Assembly (NCBI RefSeq): GCF_001622165.1 | Contig: NZ_LVWG01000022.1 | Span: 1 to 64,000 of the forward strand | Source of the DNA: Pelodictyon luteolum | Lineage (GTDB): Bacteria > Bacteroidota > Chlorobiia > Chlorobiales > Chlorobiaceae | Direction of reading: 5' to 3' | Length of the DNA: 64,000 bases | Shown: positions 1 through 13,600 of the stretch, piece after piece | Position numbering within the stretch: the stretch's first letter is position 1 | Layout of the letters: the number at the start of each line of letters is the position of its first letter | Position numbers and translations under genes: made by a program | The notes under the pieces: generated by a model | Told to the model about the DNA's origin: nothing | What the model saw: only the letters and a program-made list of their open reading frames with translations | The model's database searches: none

Positions 1-1690
1 ACTGATAATTATTCAGGAAGGAGCTTTACATTCTCAACGCTTGGAGGCAGTCAGGTCCTTGTCACCAGCGCTTCCGGCAGCGCCACGGGAATCGACACCC
101 TCAAGGAGGTCGAGGTCATCACGATGGCTGACAAGACAATCCTCGTGGTTGGCGCCAGCGGGTATGCGAGCGTTGCCGATGCGGCGACGGCTGCAAGCAC
201 CGGTAACGTTCTGCTCATCGCTGCGGCAGCTCCGATTTCGATTGCGACTGCCGGTACGATCAGCACCAAAACCCTGACGGTCGCGAATTCGACCCTCTCG
301 GAGATCAGCGATACGGCGGCCAACATCAGCGCCGCTAACTTCTCTGATGCTGCGCTTTCGGGCTTCACGACCATTACGAACACTAGCTCAAACGTGACGG
401 CAACCCTCGTCGCTTCCGAGCTCGGCGAGAGGGCGGTCACACTTTCGGGTGATGGCCTCTTCCAGGTCACCGGTACCGTGGCGCAGCTGCTGGCGCTCGA
501 TTCGGCGGTGTACTCCAACACCGACAAGCTGATCCTCTCGGACAGCGCGAGCAATATCAGCGGCCTGACCACCACCCAGATCACCACCCTGGTTGACCGC
601 GGCCTTGACCAGGTGCTTGTCAGCGACGGCGGAGCCGTCACCTTCACCATAGCGCAGACGAGAGCCTTCGGGAAGACGGACGCCTTTACCGACACCACCA
701 CGATCAATACCACCGACTCTGGTGTCGAACTTCCGGTGTTCACCTATGTCGCCTCCGCCGACGATGACCTTCTGACGGGTACGGCAAGCGCGGATACGAT
801 TGATGCCGGTGACAGTGCCGACGTAGTCAACGCCGGAGCAGGCGACGATACCATAACCGGTGGAGCGGGCAACGATACCCTCAAGGCCGAAGCCGGGGAT
901 GACCGGATAACGGGTGGCAGCGGAAACGATGCGATCGACGGCGGTACCGGCATAGACACTGCGGTTTATTCGGGCAGCTATGCCAACTACACCATTACCC
1001 GAGCTGCTGACAACTCTTCGCTGATCATTACCGACACGGTCGGCACAGACGGAACCGATACGGTCACCAATGTCGAGGTGCTGCAGTTCAGCAACCTCTC
1101 TGTGCGTGTGGTCGGTGCCGGCGGGTATGCCGACCTTGCTACCGCCGTATCGGCAGCAGGAGCCGGCAATGTAATTTTCCTCCCCTCCATCCAGGCGGTC
1201 ACCGTTGCCGATGCGGCGCTTATCGCCTCGAAGAGCCTCTCCTTCAACGTGACGGTCAATACGCTGGCCGATACAACTTCTGCTCTGAGTGCAGCCACGC
1301 TGAATATGGCGGCGACCGGCTATACCCGCTATACGACCATTACGGCAACGGACTCCGGAGCGGTGAGTATGGGTGCCTCCGAACTGGGGAACCGGGCTCT
1401 GACCCTCAACGGGGATTTCCGGGTCACCGGCACCATTGCCCAGGTGCAATATCTCAATACCTCGACGGCTGCAAGCCAGGTGGACATCTTGACCGTCAGC
1501 GACAGCTCCGCAAATCTTGCAGCACTTACGGTTACCTCGATCAACTCGCTCAGGTCGACGTACGGGGTTGATGCTTTCGTCGGAAACGGCGCCATCAGTC
1601 TGACGAAGGCGCAGATCCAGGCCTTCTCCACGAGTTCCACGGCCACGCTACTGACACCCGGCGGCGACGTCACGCAAATCGGGACTTCTT
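1..1690 (+). repeat. Two copies of a 321-residue adhesin module
   Basis: The protein stretch beginning [13 protein letters not shown] (base 145) recurs as [13 protein letters not shown] (base 1108), 963 bases or 321 codons later. Matching landmarks follow in the same order: [14 protein letters not shown] and [21 protein letters not shown] and VTGTIAQ, then a [13 protein letters not shown] and [12 protein letters not shown] pair. An RTX block lies between the copies. The first copy starts at the window edge, so more copies may lie upstream. Confidence 0.75.
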
Positions 1691-4600
1691 CGAGTGAAAC
1701 CCTCACGGCGCTGGGGACCTCGGACATCGGGTACTCGCTGGCGACCCTTAACACCCTCTCCGTCAATGGCATCGACATCGATGGTCAGATCATCGACGGC
1801 CAGGCTGGCAACGACTATATCACCGGCTCTTCGCTGACTGATGTCCTAAAAGGCGGAACCGGTTCCGACTACATCATTGGAGGCAACGGCTCCGACATCC
1901 TGCAGGGCGGTGGGGATAGCGATCTGTATTTCGTCAGTTCCGGCGATGTCGTTATTGAAAACACCAACGAGGGAACCGACGAGGTCCGCACCGATCAGAC
2001 CTCCTACACCCTGACGGCTAACGTCGAGAACCTGCGCTATACCGGGACGGCGAACTTTACCGGTACTGGCAACACTCTCAACAACCTTATTTTCGGTTCC
2101 TCGGGTAACGATACCCTCAAGGGCGGAACGGGCGACGACACGCTCTTCGGCGGCGCCGGCGCGGATAGGCTTGAGGGTGAAGGCGGGAACGATACCTTCA
2201 TTGTCGGCTACGACTCAAGGACCAGCCCTTACCTTTCAAGTTATACCACCGTTTCGGGCTCGATCGCGGACTATGCCAGCGACACCCTGATTGGCGGCAC
2301 CGGGACCGATACCCTGCAGTTCCAGGGTACTGCTGACAATCAGGACCTGGTCGTGCATGTCAACACGACGGGCATCGAGCGGTTTGTTGTGCTGAGCCAG
2401 TATGGTAGCTCCACATCGGATGCCCTCGATATGAATCTCACCTCGCTCCTGGACGACGGCGAGGATCATACCCTTACCGTATATGCCAATACGGAAGTTT
2501 CTACCAAGGTGAGCGTCGGTTCGATCACCATTGACGGCGCCGAAATCATCGGAAGCACCGGCGCCAACACCTTGATTGGATCCGGCTATTCTGACGTGAT
2601 ACTCGGCGGATCTGCCGAGGACGGCCTCTATGGTGGAGGGGGAAGCGACTTCATTTATGGTGAGGAGGGTAATGACCAGATCTGCGGTGGTGATGGCAAT
2701 GACATCATCGTCGGCGGAACAGGCAACGACAATGTTTACGGCGACGCCGGCAACGACCTCTTCGTCGGTGGTTCCGGAAACGACTACTTCTCCGGTGATG
2801 CGGGTGCCGACAAGGCCCTTGTGGCAACGGGATCGATCATCTCTGTCTCCGGTGATGATCGCTTTCTTGCTGTCGCATCGGCAACGGTCACCGGTACAGA
2901 CGGTACAGACCGGTATGAAGGGGTCGAGGTCATCAACCAGGGCGGTTCTTATACCGTAGCGAATGTCAGCGGATCCGATCCCAGTCAGGGATTTACCATT
3001 ACCCAGACTGACGGCACGAACGTTGACATGTCGTTCGCATTCCGCCTCTTCGCTTCGGACGGAGTAACACTGGTTGGTACATACAACTCGCTGGCAGGTG
3101 CCCTCAGCGCTGTGACCGTAACAAACGGTGTCACTTCGCAGGTCATCACCGTTGCCGACGGAGCGACCGTTGACTTGACCAGTTCGGGAAGCCTGGTTTC
3201 CGGCCTCACCATCATCGGATCGGGTACCGATTCGGCCGCCAGGTTTAGCGGTACGCTGAATGTCAACGTCACGAACTTCACCCTCGATGGCGTTCGCTTC
3301 GAAGCGGTAGCCGACAGCTCCACGGCAGTCAACATCACAGCCACTGGCGCAACGATCGACCATGTCACCTTCATCGGCGACAGCTCGCCGTCGTCTGCCG
3401 TCGGTGTAACGGTCGCTTCCACGGGCCTCGGCGTCACGCTGACGAATAACGACTTCGACAGTCTGACGACCGGCGTTGTGCTGCCTACGGATTATGCGGC
3501 TCAAGCAGTTATCACCGGCAACACGTTTGCCGACAGTACTACGGGTGTTTTCCTGGACGGAATGACGGGCGCTGCTGACGTATCCATCGACAGCAACATC
3601 TTCACCGGCAACAGCAAGGGCGTGGTGTTCGATGTCGGAACGTATGCAGCTGATTCTGAGCTGAGCATCTATGCGAACCGGTTCGACGTGGGGACGTCCG
3701 CCTCGGGCGTGTATGCGGCACTTGTTGCATTTGCCACCGGCGGTACGCTCGAGAGTGGCCTCGGGGCGACGCTTCCGTACAACACGTTCGAAACGGTTTC
3801 CACCGACAATACGAGCATCGCTATCAATGCCACCAATACGTCTGGTGCGGTATACCCGTTTGCCGGGGTCAGCTACATCGTTGCGGGTACCACGGCATCC
3901 GATGACACTGCGGTGTTCGACCAGCCTGACAACGGCCTGACGCTCGACCTGACCAACACGGCGGCGGTCGATTTCAATAATGATGGCGACACGGGGGATG
4001 CCTCGGAGGGTACCTACGTGGTCGGAACGCTCGGTGAGTCGAATGTCTATCTTTCGACCTCCGGTTCCGTCTCCACGATCGAGAATGTCACCGGCACGGC
4101 ACAGGACGACGTCATCACGGGCGACAGTCAGGCCAACACCCTGCGCGGCCTTGAGGGCGAGGATCTGCTCTCCGGCGGAGCCGGCGACGACATACTCTAC
4201 GGCGACGCGGGCGATGACGAAATCAACGGCGGTGCCGGCAACGACACGCTGTATGCCGGAGCGGGCGACGACACCCTCAACGGCGACGCCGGCAACGACC
4301 AGTACGTCGCCCTTGAGGTGTCCGGCACCACGAACTATTTCGTGGGCGGCGACGATACCGATACGGCGACCTTCAGCCGAACCATCTCCAGCTACCTGAT
4401 CAACAGGGCCGACCATCTGCTGACGGATCTCGATGGTTCCCTTACGGCGAGTGAGGGCTTCACGGACGACTTCTTCAGCGAGTCGCCCGACGGGGTCGTC
4501 TACGGCACCGATTTCGTTGCGGGCGAGCCGATTTTCCAGGTCGATTACATCTTCACCGACGGAACACGCCAGACCGACTATGTCCAGGCCGAGAACCTCC

Positions 4601-7600
4601 AGTTCTCCGACGTCACCCTTGTCTGGGGAACGCTTGCTGAACTCGAGACTGCGCTCAGCGTTTCAGGCTTGGCTGATGCGGTTGATCCTTCGGCGTCCTT
4701 CCGGACCTACGATTTCGTCACCTCCAGCAACGGAACCACGCCGTTCACCTACAATGGCGGAGGTTTGCCGGAAGAACTCACCGATCCAAACTATGTCCTC
4801 GGCAGCACGGGTAGCGATACCGTGGTTGGCGGTGACGGCGCTGACGTGATCCTTGGCCGGGCGGGCGATGACAACATCACCGGCGGTATCGGTGCCGATT
4901 ACGCAGATGGTGCTGAGGGCGCTGACAACTACTTCATCACGCCCCAGGTATACAACGATGACGGCGATACCTTTGTCGGGGATGAATTCACCACGAACGA
5001 AGTCATCAAGGACACCGGCTCGAGCAGCACCGACCTCGACGAGGTGCATATCATCGCCGGCGGTACGGTGCACTTCGACTGGGGTACCCTTTCGGGTGTC
5101 GAAGATGTCCTGTATGACAGCTACAAGGAAAGCGGCCGTTATACGGAAGACACCTCCGCTTCGGGCAACAGCGTCTATGCGACGAGTGGGCAGTTCGACG
5201 GTGTCAACAAGTTCCTTGCGGCCAACGGAAATTCGGATTACCTGGAAATCGAGTTTACACAGAATGACACCTCCCTTACACAGACGACCGTTGATGGTGT
5301 CGAGACGGTGGTTCTCGATACGCTCACGGACGGCACGGGAGGCGAGAACAGGCTCGATGCAGCCAACATCACTGACGACGCGATTATCTATGTCCGTGCC
5401 GGGGCTACCAGCGACAGCATCAGGGTCGACAATCTGGTTGCCGATATCCGGGGCTACTACGGAGGCACCTATGACGGGTACCTTGATGTGAATCTCAAAG
5501 TCGATGCCGGTTCGGTCAATATCCAGACCGGTTCAGACGGTACCACGGTTACAACCCGCAGCGGCAGTTCCGCCATCATCGATGCATACTACCTCGGCGG
5601 CAACCTCGATCTGGACGGTGTTGGTGCCGTTACGGTGACGAATGCAGGCTCTATTACGATTGACGGCTCCGACGATCTCAGTTTCGATTCAGACAGCTCC
5701 CCCCTGACCGGAACACTGGTCGTCACCACGAAGTACGGGGCAAACCTGCAGCTTCTGACGGGCACCAACAACACCACGCTCAACAGCAGCGGCGGCAGGG
5801 CCACCGTTGATGCGGCGGTACTCAACGACGATCTCCTCCTGACACTGACCGGATCTTCCGATGTTACCGTCAGCAATCTTCAGGGCAACGTTGCTGCATC
5901 GTCCAGTTCCGGCGTGCTCGACATCACTACCGCAACGACGGTCGGAGACGGTGAGGTCACCATCACCACCGGTACCAGCAACGCCACCATCACCGGCACG
6001 ACCGACGGCCACACCGTGAACGTGGACGCCGATGCCATGTCGACTTACGATGTACTCGCTGTTGACGGTGCCGCGGACTTTGTCGTTACGAAGGTGGCCA
6101 GCGGTGTCACGGTCGATGCTGACGGCAACAGCACCGGCTCCGCTCTGCAGGGGACCTTGAGTGTGACCACGGATGCAGCGGCCACAAATGTTTCCGTCTA
6201 TACCGGTGTTGCGGCGACAACGATCAACACGCTCTCGACTGCGGGTGGCTCTGTAAGCGTTCAGGCTGCGGTGCTTGCAAATGACACCACCCTCGACCTG
6301 AACGGCGCTTCCACCATCTATGTGAGTGGTCTGACCGGCGACGTAGATGGCTCGGGCATGACATCTGGTTCACTGGTCGTTGGGACCGCAGACAATACGG
6401 TCGACAACGATATTTCAGTCCTTGCCGGCAATACAGATGTTTATGTCAACACTGCGGGATCCAACGATACGGTCAATGTCGATGCAGCAGCACTGACCGC
6501 TTCGACGACCGAGCTCTATCTCGGCGGTTCGTCCAGCGTGGTCGTCACCAATCTTGTACGCAATCTGGACGCGAACGGGTTCGGTGTTTCTACAGGCTAT
6601 CCGTACCTCACGCCGCTGAGCGGGTCGCTGACGGTCACCACCGGAGAGCTCGTCAACAACGGCGGCATTTCGTTCGTCCTCGGTTCTGGAGAGACAGTCA
6701 TTGCGGCCGATGAGGTCAATACTGGTGCTGGTGTTGCAATCGATCTGACGATTGATGCGACCCTTCTGACAACGAACTCCCTGACTCTCAGCGGTGATGC
6801 CGAGGTGGCGGTCGATTATGTCAGCACGGACGTCAATGCCGGCTCGCTGACCGGCGGGCTTGATATTGATGCGGCCGTGAACGGCGGTACCTTCACTGTG
6901 ACGACCGGTTCCGGCCATACGGTGGTCTCCGGCGCCACCGGCGCGACCATCACGGTCGAGGGCGACAATCTGGCGCAGGATTCTACGATATCGGGTGCCC
7001 TGGCGAGCGCCGAACTGGTTGTCGACGGTTCAGGTACGGTCACGGTCAACGACCTGCTTGCCGACCTGAACGCCGCGGGCTTCAGCGGAAGCCTCCTGAC
7101 CGTCAACACGCAGGCGCTGACGGGTGACGGCACCAATCCCGCCATCGAGATCGTCACCGGAACGACGAACATGACGATCAACGGCGACGACTCGAACAAT
7201 ACCGACAAAGATGTCCTCGACATCCGTGTCGATGCTTCCGCCCTTGCCGGCCAGAGCGTCTCCGACGTCAACCAGAAGCTGACTCTTGCGGGTGACGCCG
7301 AGTACCTCATCAAGAATACGTCGACCGGCAACACCCTCTATCTCGACATCTACTCGATTGCCGACGACAACACCGTGGCCCTTGAGGGTACTGGCGGGTT
7401 CGATCTGACCGGTACGAGTGCAGATGTTGATGCGAGTGCACTTTCCGGCGCAGTTACGGTTCATACGAAGGATACCACTACCGATAATGGCGATGATATC
7501 ATCGTTACCGCCGGTACGGGCGTGACGACGGTAGATGCGGTTGAGTCGGTCGACAAGATCACCCTTGAAGCAGGGCTGTTGCTGGACGATGAAGCCGATA

Positions 7601-10600
7601 CCTACAACGTAAGCTCCTCGGATGATTCCGAGGTGATCATCAAGGGACTTGGTGATGTAACGGTCAATGCGCTGAAGGCCGACCTTGACGCCTCGACCTT
7701 CTCCGGAACGCTGACGATCAATCGCGGTCAGATCACCGGCGGCGCCATTGATGACGTCGACATTCAGGTCGGTGTCAGTGGCGCCCTGATCAATGCCGGG
7801 CAGGCCATTAATCTTACCTACATTGACGCCTCTGCGATGGGGGTCGACGGGACCATCACCCTGCTCGGTGACGGCGCCCCGATCGTTGTCGACAAGGTTG
7901 CGAGCGGTGCGGCAATCGACGCGACGGGTGGAACGGGCGGCTCGGCGCTGACCGGGACCCTCAGCATCACAACCGCAAGCGGTGCGACCGGAGTAGAAGT
8001 CAAGACTGGATCGGCCGCGACGACAGTGGCTGCCGATGCGGGTTCCCTCAGCGTCGACGCCACGGTACTCAGTGCCGCCCTGACGCTTTCCGGCAGCTCT
8101 GCCTACACGGTTACGAAGCTGGAGACCAACCTCGTCGCTTCTGCCACGAGCGGTACCATCACCGTATCGACGGACGCTATCACCGGCAGCGGCACGACGC
8201 CGAAACTGACCATCACTACCGGTACGGGCAACATGACCGTGAATGGTGACGACAGTGTCGATGGCAATACCACCGACCTCGACATCACCATCAACGCAAC
8301 CAGCCTGTCGGACACCAATTCGGATACCGATCTCGTGCTTACTGGTGATGCCGAGTATCTCATCACGAGCACCGCCGGTACGGGCATGGTGACAATCGAC
8401 GCGAGCGCCCTCGAGGCCGATGGTGGTCTCACCCTTTCCGGGACGGGCGATTTCCGCCTCATCAATACAACGCGTAACGTGCAGGCTCCGAATCTTTCGG
8501 GTCGCCTGCTTGTCGAGACCGACCAGGGCGCCGAGAACGACATCACGGTCACGGCCGGTACCGGTTCACTTGGCGTCAAAGCTGTCGACAGCAACGATGA
8601 CATCATTGTCGATGCCCTGAATCTGACGGATGACGAATCCGACAATGAGATGTCGCTCGGCCTGAACAGCGGTACCGACGACTGGGAACTCAGTGCTGAG
8701 GGTGCAGGTACCGTAACGGTCAACAATCTCGACGCCGATCTTGATGCCAGCAGCCTTGCCGGCAACCTCACAGCGAACGTCACTGGTGGTACAGATGTCG
8801 ACATCAAGCTGAACCAGACCAATGCACTGATCAATACGGATTCTTCATCCGTGACGCTCGATGCAACTGCCATGGGCAGCGGTGACACCGTTACCCTCAA
8901 GGACGGCGGCACCGTGAATCTCTTCAACGCAAAGAACGGCATTACCGTCGATGGCAGCAGTAGCTACACCGGCGCTTTGACGGTGAAGACCGCAAGTCTC
9001 GCAACCGGAGAACTCGTGACGGTCAAAACCGGCTCTGCTGCCACGACCCTCATCGGCAGCGGAGGCACAGTTAGCGTTGATGCTACGGTTCTCGCCGACA
9101 ATACGAACCTGACGGTACAGGGCAGCTCGGCCGTGATGGTGACGAGCCTGCAGGGCGATGTAGTGGCTACCGACAGCACAGGAACGCTTGAGGTGACCAC
9201 AGTCGCAAGCGCAAACCTGAACATTGGCACCGGTCATGGCAATGCGACAGTAACGGGTACCAGCGGTACGGTTGCGGTCAACGCCAATTCGATGGATGCC
9301 TATAAGACACTTACTGTTGACGGAGCTGCATCCTTTACGGTCTCAAATGTCAAATCATATGTGACAGTTGATGCTGACGGTGACGGAACCGGCAGCGCTC
9401 TTTCAGGTGCACTGACGGTCAACACGGCATCAGCCGCGGTCGGCGTGACGGTCCTGACCGGAACCCAGGCGACGACGGTTGCTACGGGCGCAACCGCTGG
9501 CGGCAGCCTTACGGTCGAGGCTGACAAACTGACCAACGACTATACCCTTACCCTTACGGGTGCTTCAACCGCACGAGTCAATGACCTGATTGGAGACGTC
9601 AACGCTTCGGCGCTTACCGGCACCCTCAAGGTATACGCCGCGGATAATACGACGGATAACGATATCACGGTCACCCTTGGCAATGCAAATGCTCTGGTGA
9701 GCGGTGCGTCTTCGATGACCACTCTGGACACGATCACCGTTCATGCGGCGAACATGCAGGCTGACAGCAATGTGCTGGTCCTTTCGGGTGCCGCGAAGAT
9801 CGTTGTTGACGGACTTGTCGAAGATCTTGACGCGAACGGTGATACCTCCTATTCTGTCTCTGCCCTTTCAGGAGAATTGCTGGTTACCACCGGGGAGCTC
9901 ACGGACAACTCCCGCTTGCAGATTGATTTGGGATCGGCAAGCTCGACCATTGTAGCTGACGAGGTCAATACCGGTGCCGGCAGCAATACTGAAGTCGTCA
10001 TCAACGCCGCCTCGATGACCTCCAGCGGTGCGGTCCTCACCCTGTCCGGGGACGCGGAAATCGAGGTAGACAACGCGAAGAAAGACATCAATGCCAGTGC
10101 GCTTACGGGAGGCCTGGATGTCGACACCTACAGCGGGTACAACTTGACCGTCACGACGGGTAGCGGACACACGGTGGTCAGTACTGCTGTCTCCAATACC
10201 GTGACAATCAACGCCGACAAGCTGACGGTTGACTCCAACAGCGGAGCGGTCACCTATGAACTGGTCGTCGACGGTACTTCCGCGACAGGCCGCGCCGATG
10301 TCATCAATCTTGCTGCCGACCTTGATGCCAACTCTCTGGCCGGTGAACTTGATCTCGTGACGGCAGAGAATGCCTCAGTCAACGTGAAGACCGGCAGCAA
10401 CAACAGCTACATCGATGCCAACGGCACCGGTAGCACTGTTACGGTCAGCGTCGCTTCCATGGGTAGCGGTGTCCGCCTGTATGCTTATGGTGAGGGCGAC
10501 TTTACGGTGATCGATGCCGGAACGGGTGTTGTGATCGATGCCAACGGCAACACGCTTGAGAGTGTCAACAACAGTGCGCTCTCCGGCACTTTGGATGTTA

Positions 10601-13600
10601 CAAAGAAGCTCAACGCCATAGGCACCGTTGTCTATACCGGAACAGCCGCGACGAGCATCACAGGTACCGGCGGCAGTTCAATGGTATATGCAGCAGACCT
10701 CGCCAACGATACGCTCCTGACCCTCAGCGGCAGTTCGACGACGACCGTGACAGGGCTGGTCGGCGACATCGATGCAGGCGGCTCGACAGGAACGCTTTCG
10801 GTCACGACCGCAAACAATGGTGTCGACAACGATATCGCCATCGAGACCAGTGCCGCAGCTACGACGATTGCGGCCAACTACTCCGGCGATACGGTAAATG
10901 TCGATGCAGCGGTGCTTGCCGATGGCACGAAACTGACCATTACCGGTGCCAGCAATTTTGCGGTCACCGCCCTGAAGGGCAACCTTGAGGCAGACAACGG
11001 AGCTGGTACGCTTGCAGTCTCCCTTGCCGATGCCACCGATGTTTCTGTGGATACGGACCGTGCCGCGACGATCAACGCGGCATCTCTTGCCGATGATCAC
11101 ACGCTCCAGCTGACCGGCAGCGGCACTCTTACGGTGAATAACCTCGTCGGCGATATCGATGCCAACGGCGTCACAGGCATCAACAGCGGAGCTGCCCTGA
11201 CGGGTGCTCTGACGATCAATACTGCAGCGGTCAGTGGATCGGCAGCCGCGTCCGCGCTGACCATCACCACGGGTTCTGCGTCCACGACAGTCAACGGCAC
11301 GGATTCGGTCGCAGATGATACCGAGACCATCGACATCACCGTCAATGCCCTGGCGCTTTCCGACAGCAGCGATTCCACGGTGCTCTACCTGCAGGGTACG
11401 GCCGAGTATGAACTGCAGAACAGTACCTACACCGCAGGCAAGAAAGTGCAGGTCAATCTCTCCGGCGCCGCTGATGCCGGCATCGTCAAACTGACGGGCG
11501 CGGGTGAGTACGACCTTGTCGAGACATCGACGAACATCAATGCGGGTTCAGCAACAGGTCCGATTACTGTCACGACGCGTGTTTCTTCTGCCGACACCAT
11601 TACCGTGACTGCCGGAACCAACGACCTCACGGTCGACGCAGCCAACAGCGGTGACCTGGTGACGGTCAATGCCGCGAGTCTCGTCGACGACTACAACGAT
11701 GCCGAGATTAGTTCTGGTAGCGTGGTGGGCAATGACGGCACCCACGATTCGTACGAACTGATGGCTGAAGGCGTGGGCCAGATTGTGGTGAAAGACCTCG
11801 GTGCCGACCTTGATGCATCGACGCTCAGTGGCAGCCTGGCGGTCACCCTTAAGACCAACAGCATGATGGGCTCCGTCAACGATGTTGACATCAAACTCAA
11901 CTCTTCGAGCGCCTCAATCAACACGCTGGCCTCGGATGCGACTGCTGTCACCCTCGATGCGGCGGCGATGGGCAGCGGTGACACCCTTTCGCTTGCCGGT
12001 GTTGGCGCAGTCGAGATCTTCAACGCCGACAACGGCGTGACGATCGACGGCAAGACAGGCCTTACGGTCAACAGTTCGGTGGTTGATTTCGGCGGTACGC
12101 TCGACATCTATACTGCGGCTCTGGATGCTTCAGAACTTGTTACTGTGAAGACCGGATCGGCAAAGACTACCGTGAGTGGCGCCGGCTCTTCGTCGGCAAC
12201 GGTGTCGATCGATGCAGGGAAACTTTCATCCAGCGCAAGCAGCGGAGATGACGACCTTGTACTGAAAGGCACGACGGCCTTCGTCGTCGCGGCGCTCGGC
12301 GCCAGCGTTGATGCGCATCTGGCAGAGGCAGTGGTGGACATCACGACCGAGGCTTCGGACTCGGTGGCTGATACGCTGGTCGTCATAACGGGTTCGGCCA
12401 ATACGATGGTTACCGGCACGGACGCTTCTGACAAGCTTCAGGTCAACGCCAATGCTATGGCGACGGGCGATACGCTGACCATTGATGGTGCAGCGGACTT
12501 CGAGGTGACAAACATTTCGACGGGCATGACGGTCGACGCCGACGGTTACAGCAAGGGAGACAGTCCGCTTGCCGGTACCCTTATTGCAACGCTTGAAGCG
12601 GGCGCAACGGGCGTAACGGTGCTGACCGGCGACGAGGCTACGACTATCCATACTTCGGATAGCGGAAGCGTTACGGTGAATGCCGCGGCCTTGGACGACA
12701 ATAAGCTTCTGACGCTTGATGGTGCGGCAAATGCCACCGTGATCGGCCTCATCGGCAACGTCGACGCCCATACGCTTACCGGCACTCTCGGCGTACAGAC
12801 GGCCAACAACGCCAACGCGGATACGGTTTCGATCATCACCGGGCACGGCACGACTTCGGTCGACGCCTACGCCGGCGATACGGTCACCATCGGCGCAACC
12901 CTGCAGGAGGACAATGATGTCCTCACGCTGACCGGTAACGGCACCTATGTTGTCAATTCCATGAAGGGCGACATCGATGCTGGCAGCGGAACCGGAACGC
13001 TTACGGTCGATCTGGTCTCTCCTGGTGACAACACGATCACCGTCGACTCCGACAGGACGACAACCATCCAGGCCGGGCTCCTGTCGGCCGACAATACGCT
13101 TGTGCTCAAGGGTTCCGGCGACATTTCTGTGGTCCGGACGACCGGCGGCATGGCAGACGGGACCACAGATGTAGTGACGGACGGCCTGTATGCGCATGTA
13201 ATCGATGCATCGCTGAGCAGCGGCTCGATTGTGGTCGAGACAGCGCCGATTGCCGGCACTACGACCGTGTATTCCGACGGCGTCTACCAGAGCGGTGCCG
13301 CCCTGACGGCAACCACCGGTTCGGGAGACTTTACGATTACCGCCGACGATTCCGTCGATGAGTCTGCGATTGCGAGCAGCACGGACAAGGCGACCGCATT
13401 TGCCATCATGGACGTCGTCGTGAACTCTTCGGCGATGGCGTCTGATGACATCCTGACCCTCAAGGGTGACGCCGAGTACTATCTCACCAACGTGAGCGCC
13501 ATTGTCCGGGCGTCGGACGATGTGGACGGCACCATGGGAAGCACGACGGACGAGTATGCGGACGACGTAATGGTTTCCGACCCGGCGTCTGTAGACCGTG

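Noticed and set aside
124-126. ATG at 124 as start of the giant adhesin
   Set aside because: The frame is open to base 1, and the residues before the ATG align with the same place in the second module copy.
2236-4416. Long minus-strand frame opposite the adhesin (726 codons)
   Set aside because: It has no recognisable domain and arises from the biased codon use of the repeat-rich plus-strand gene.
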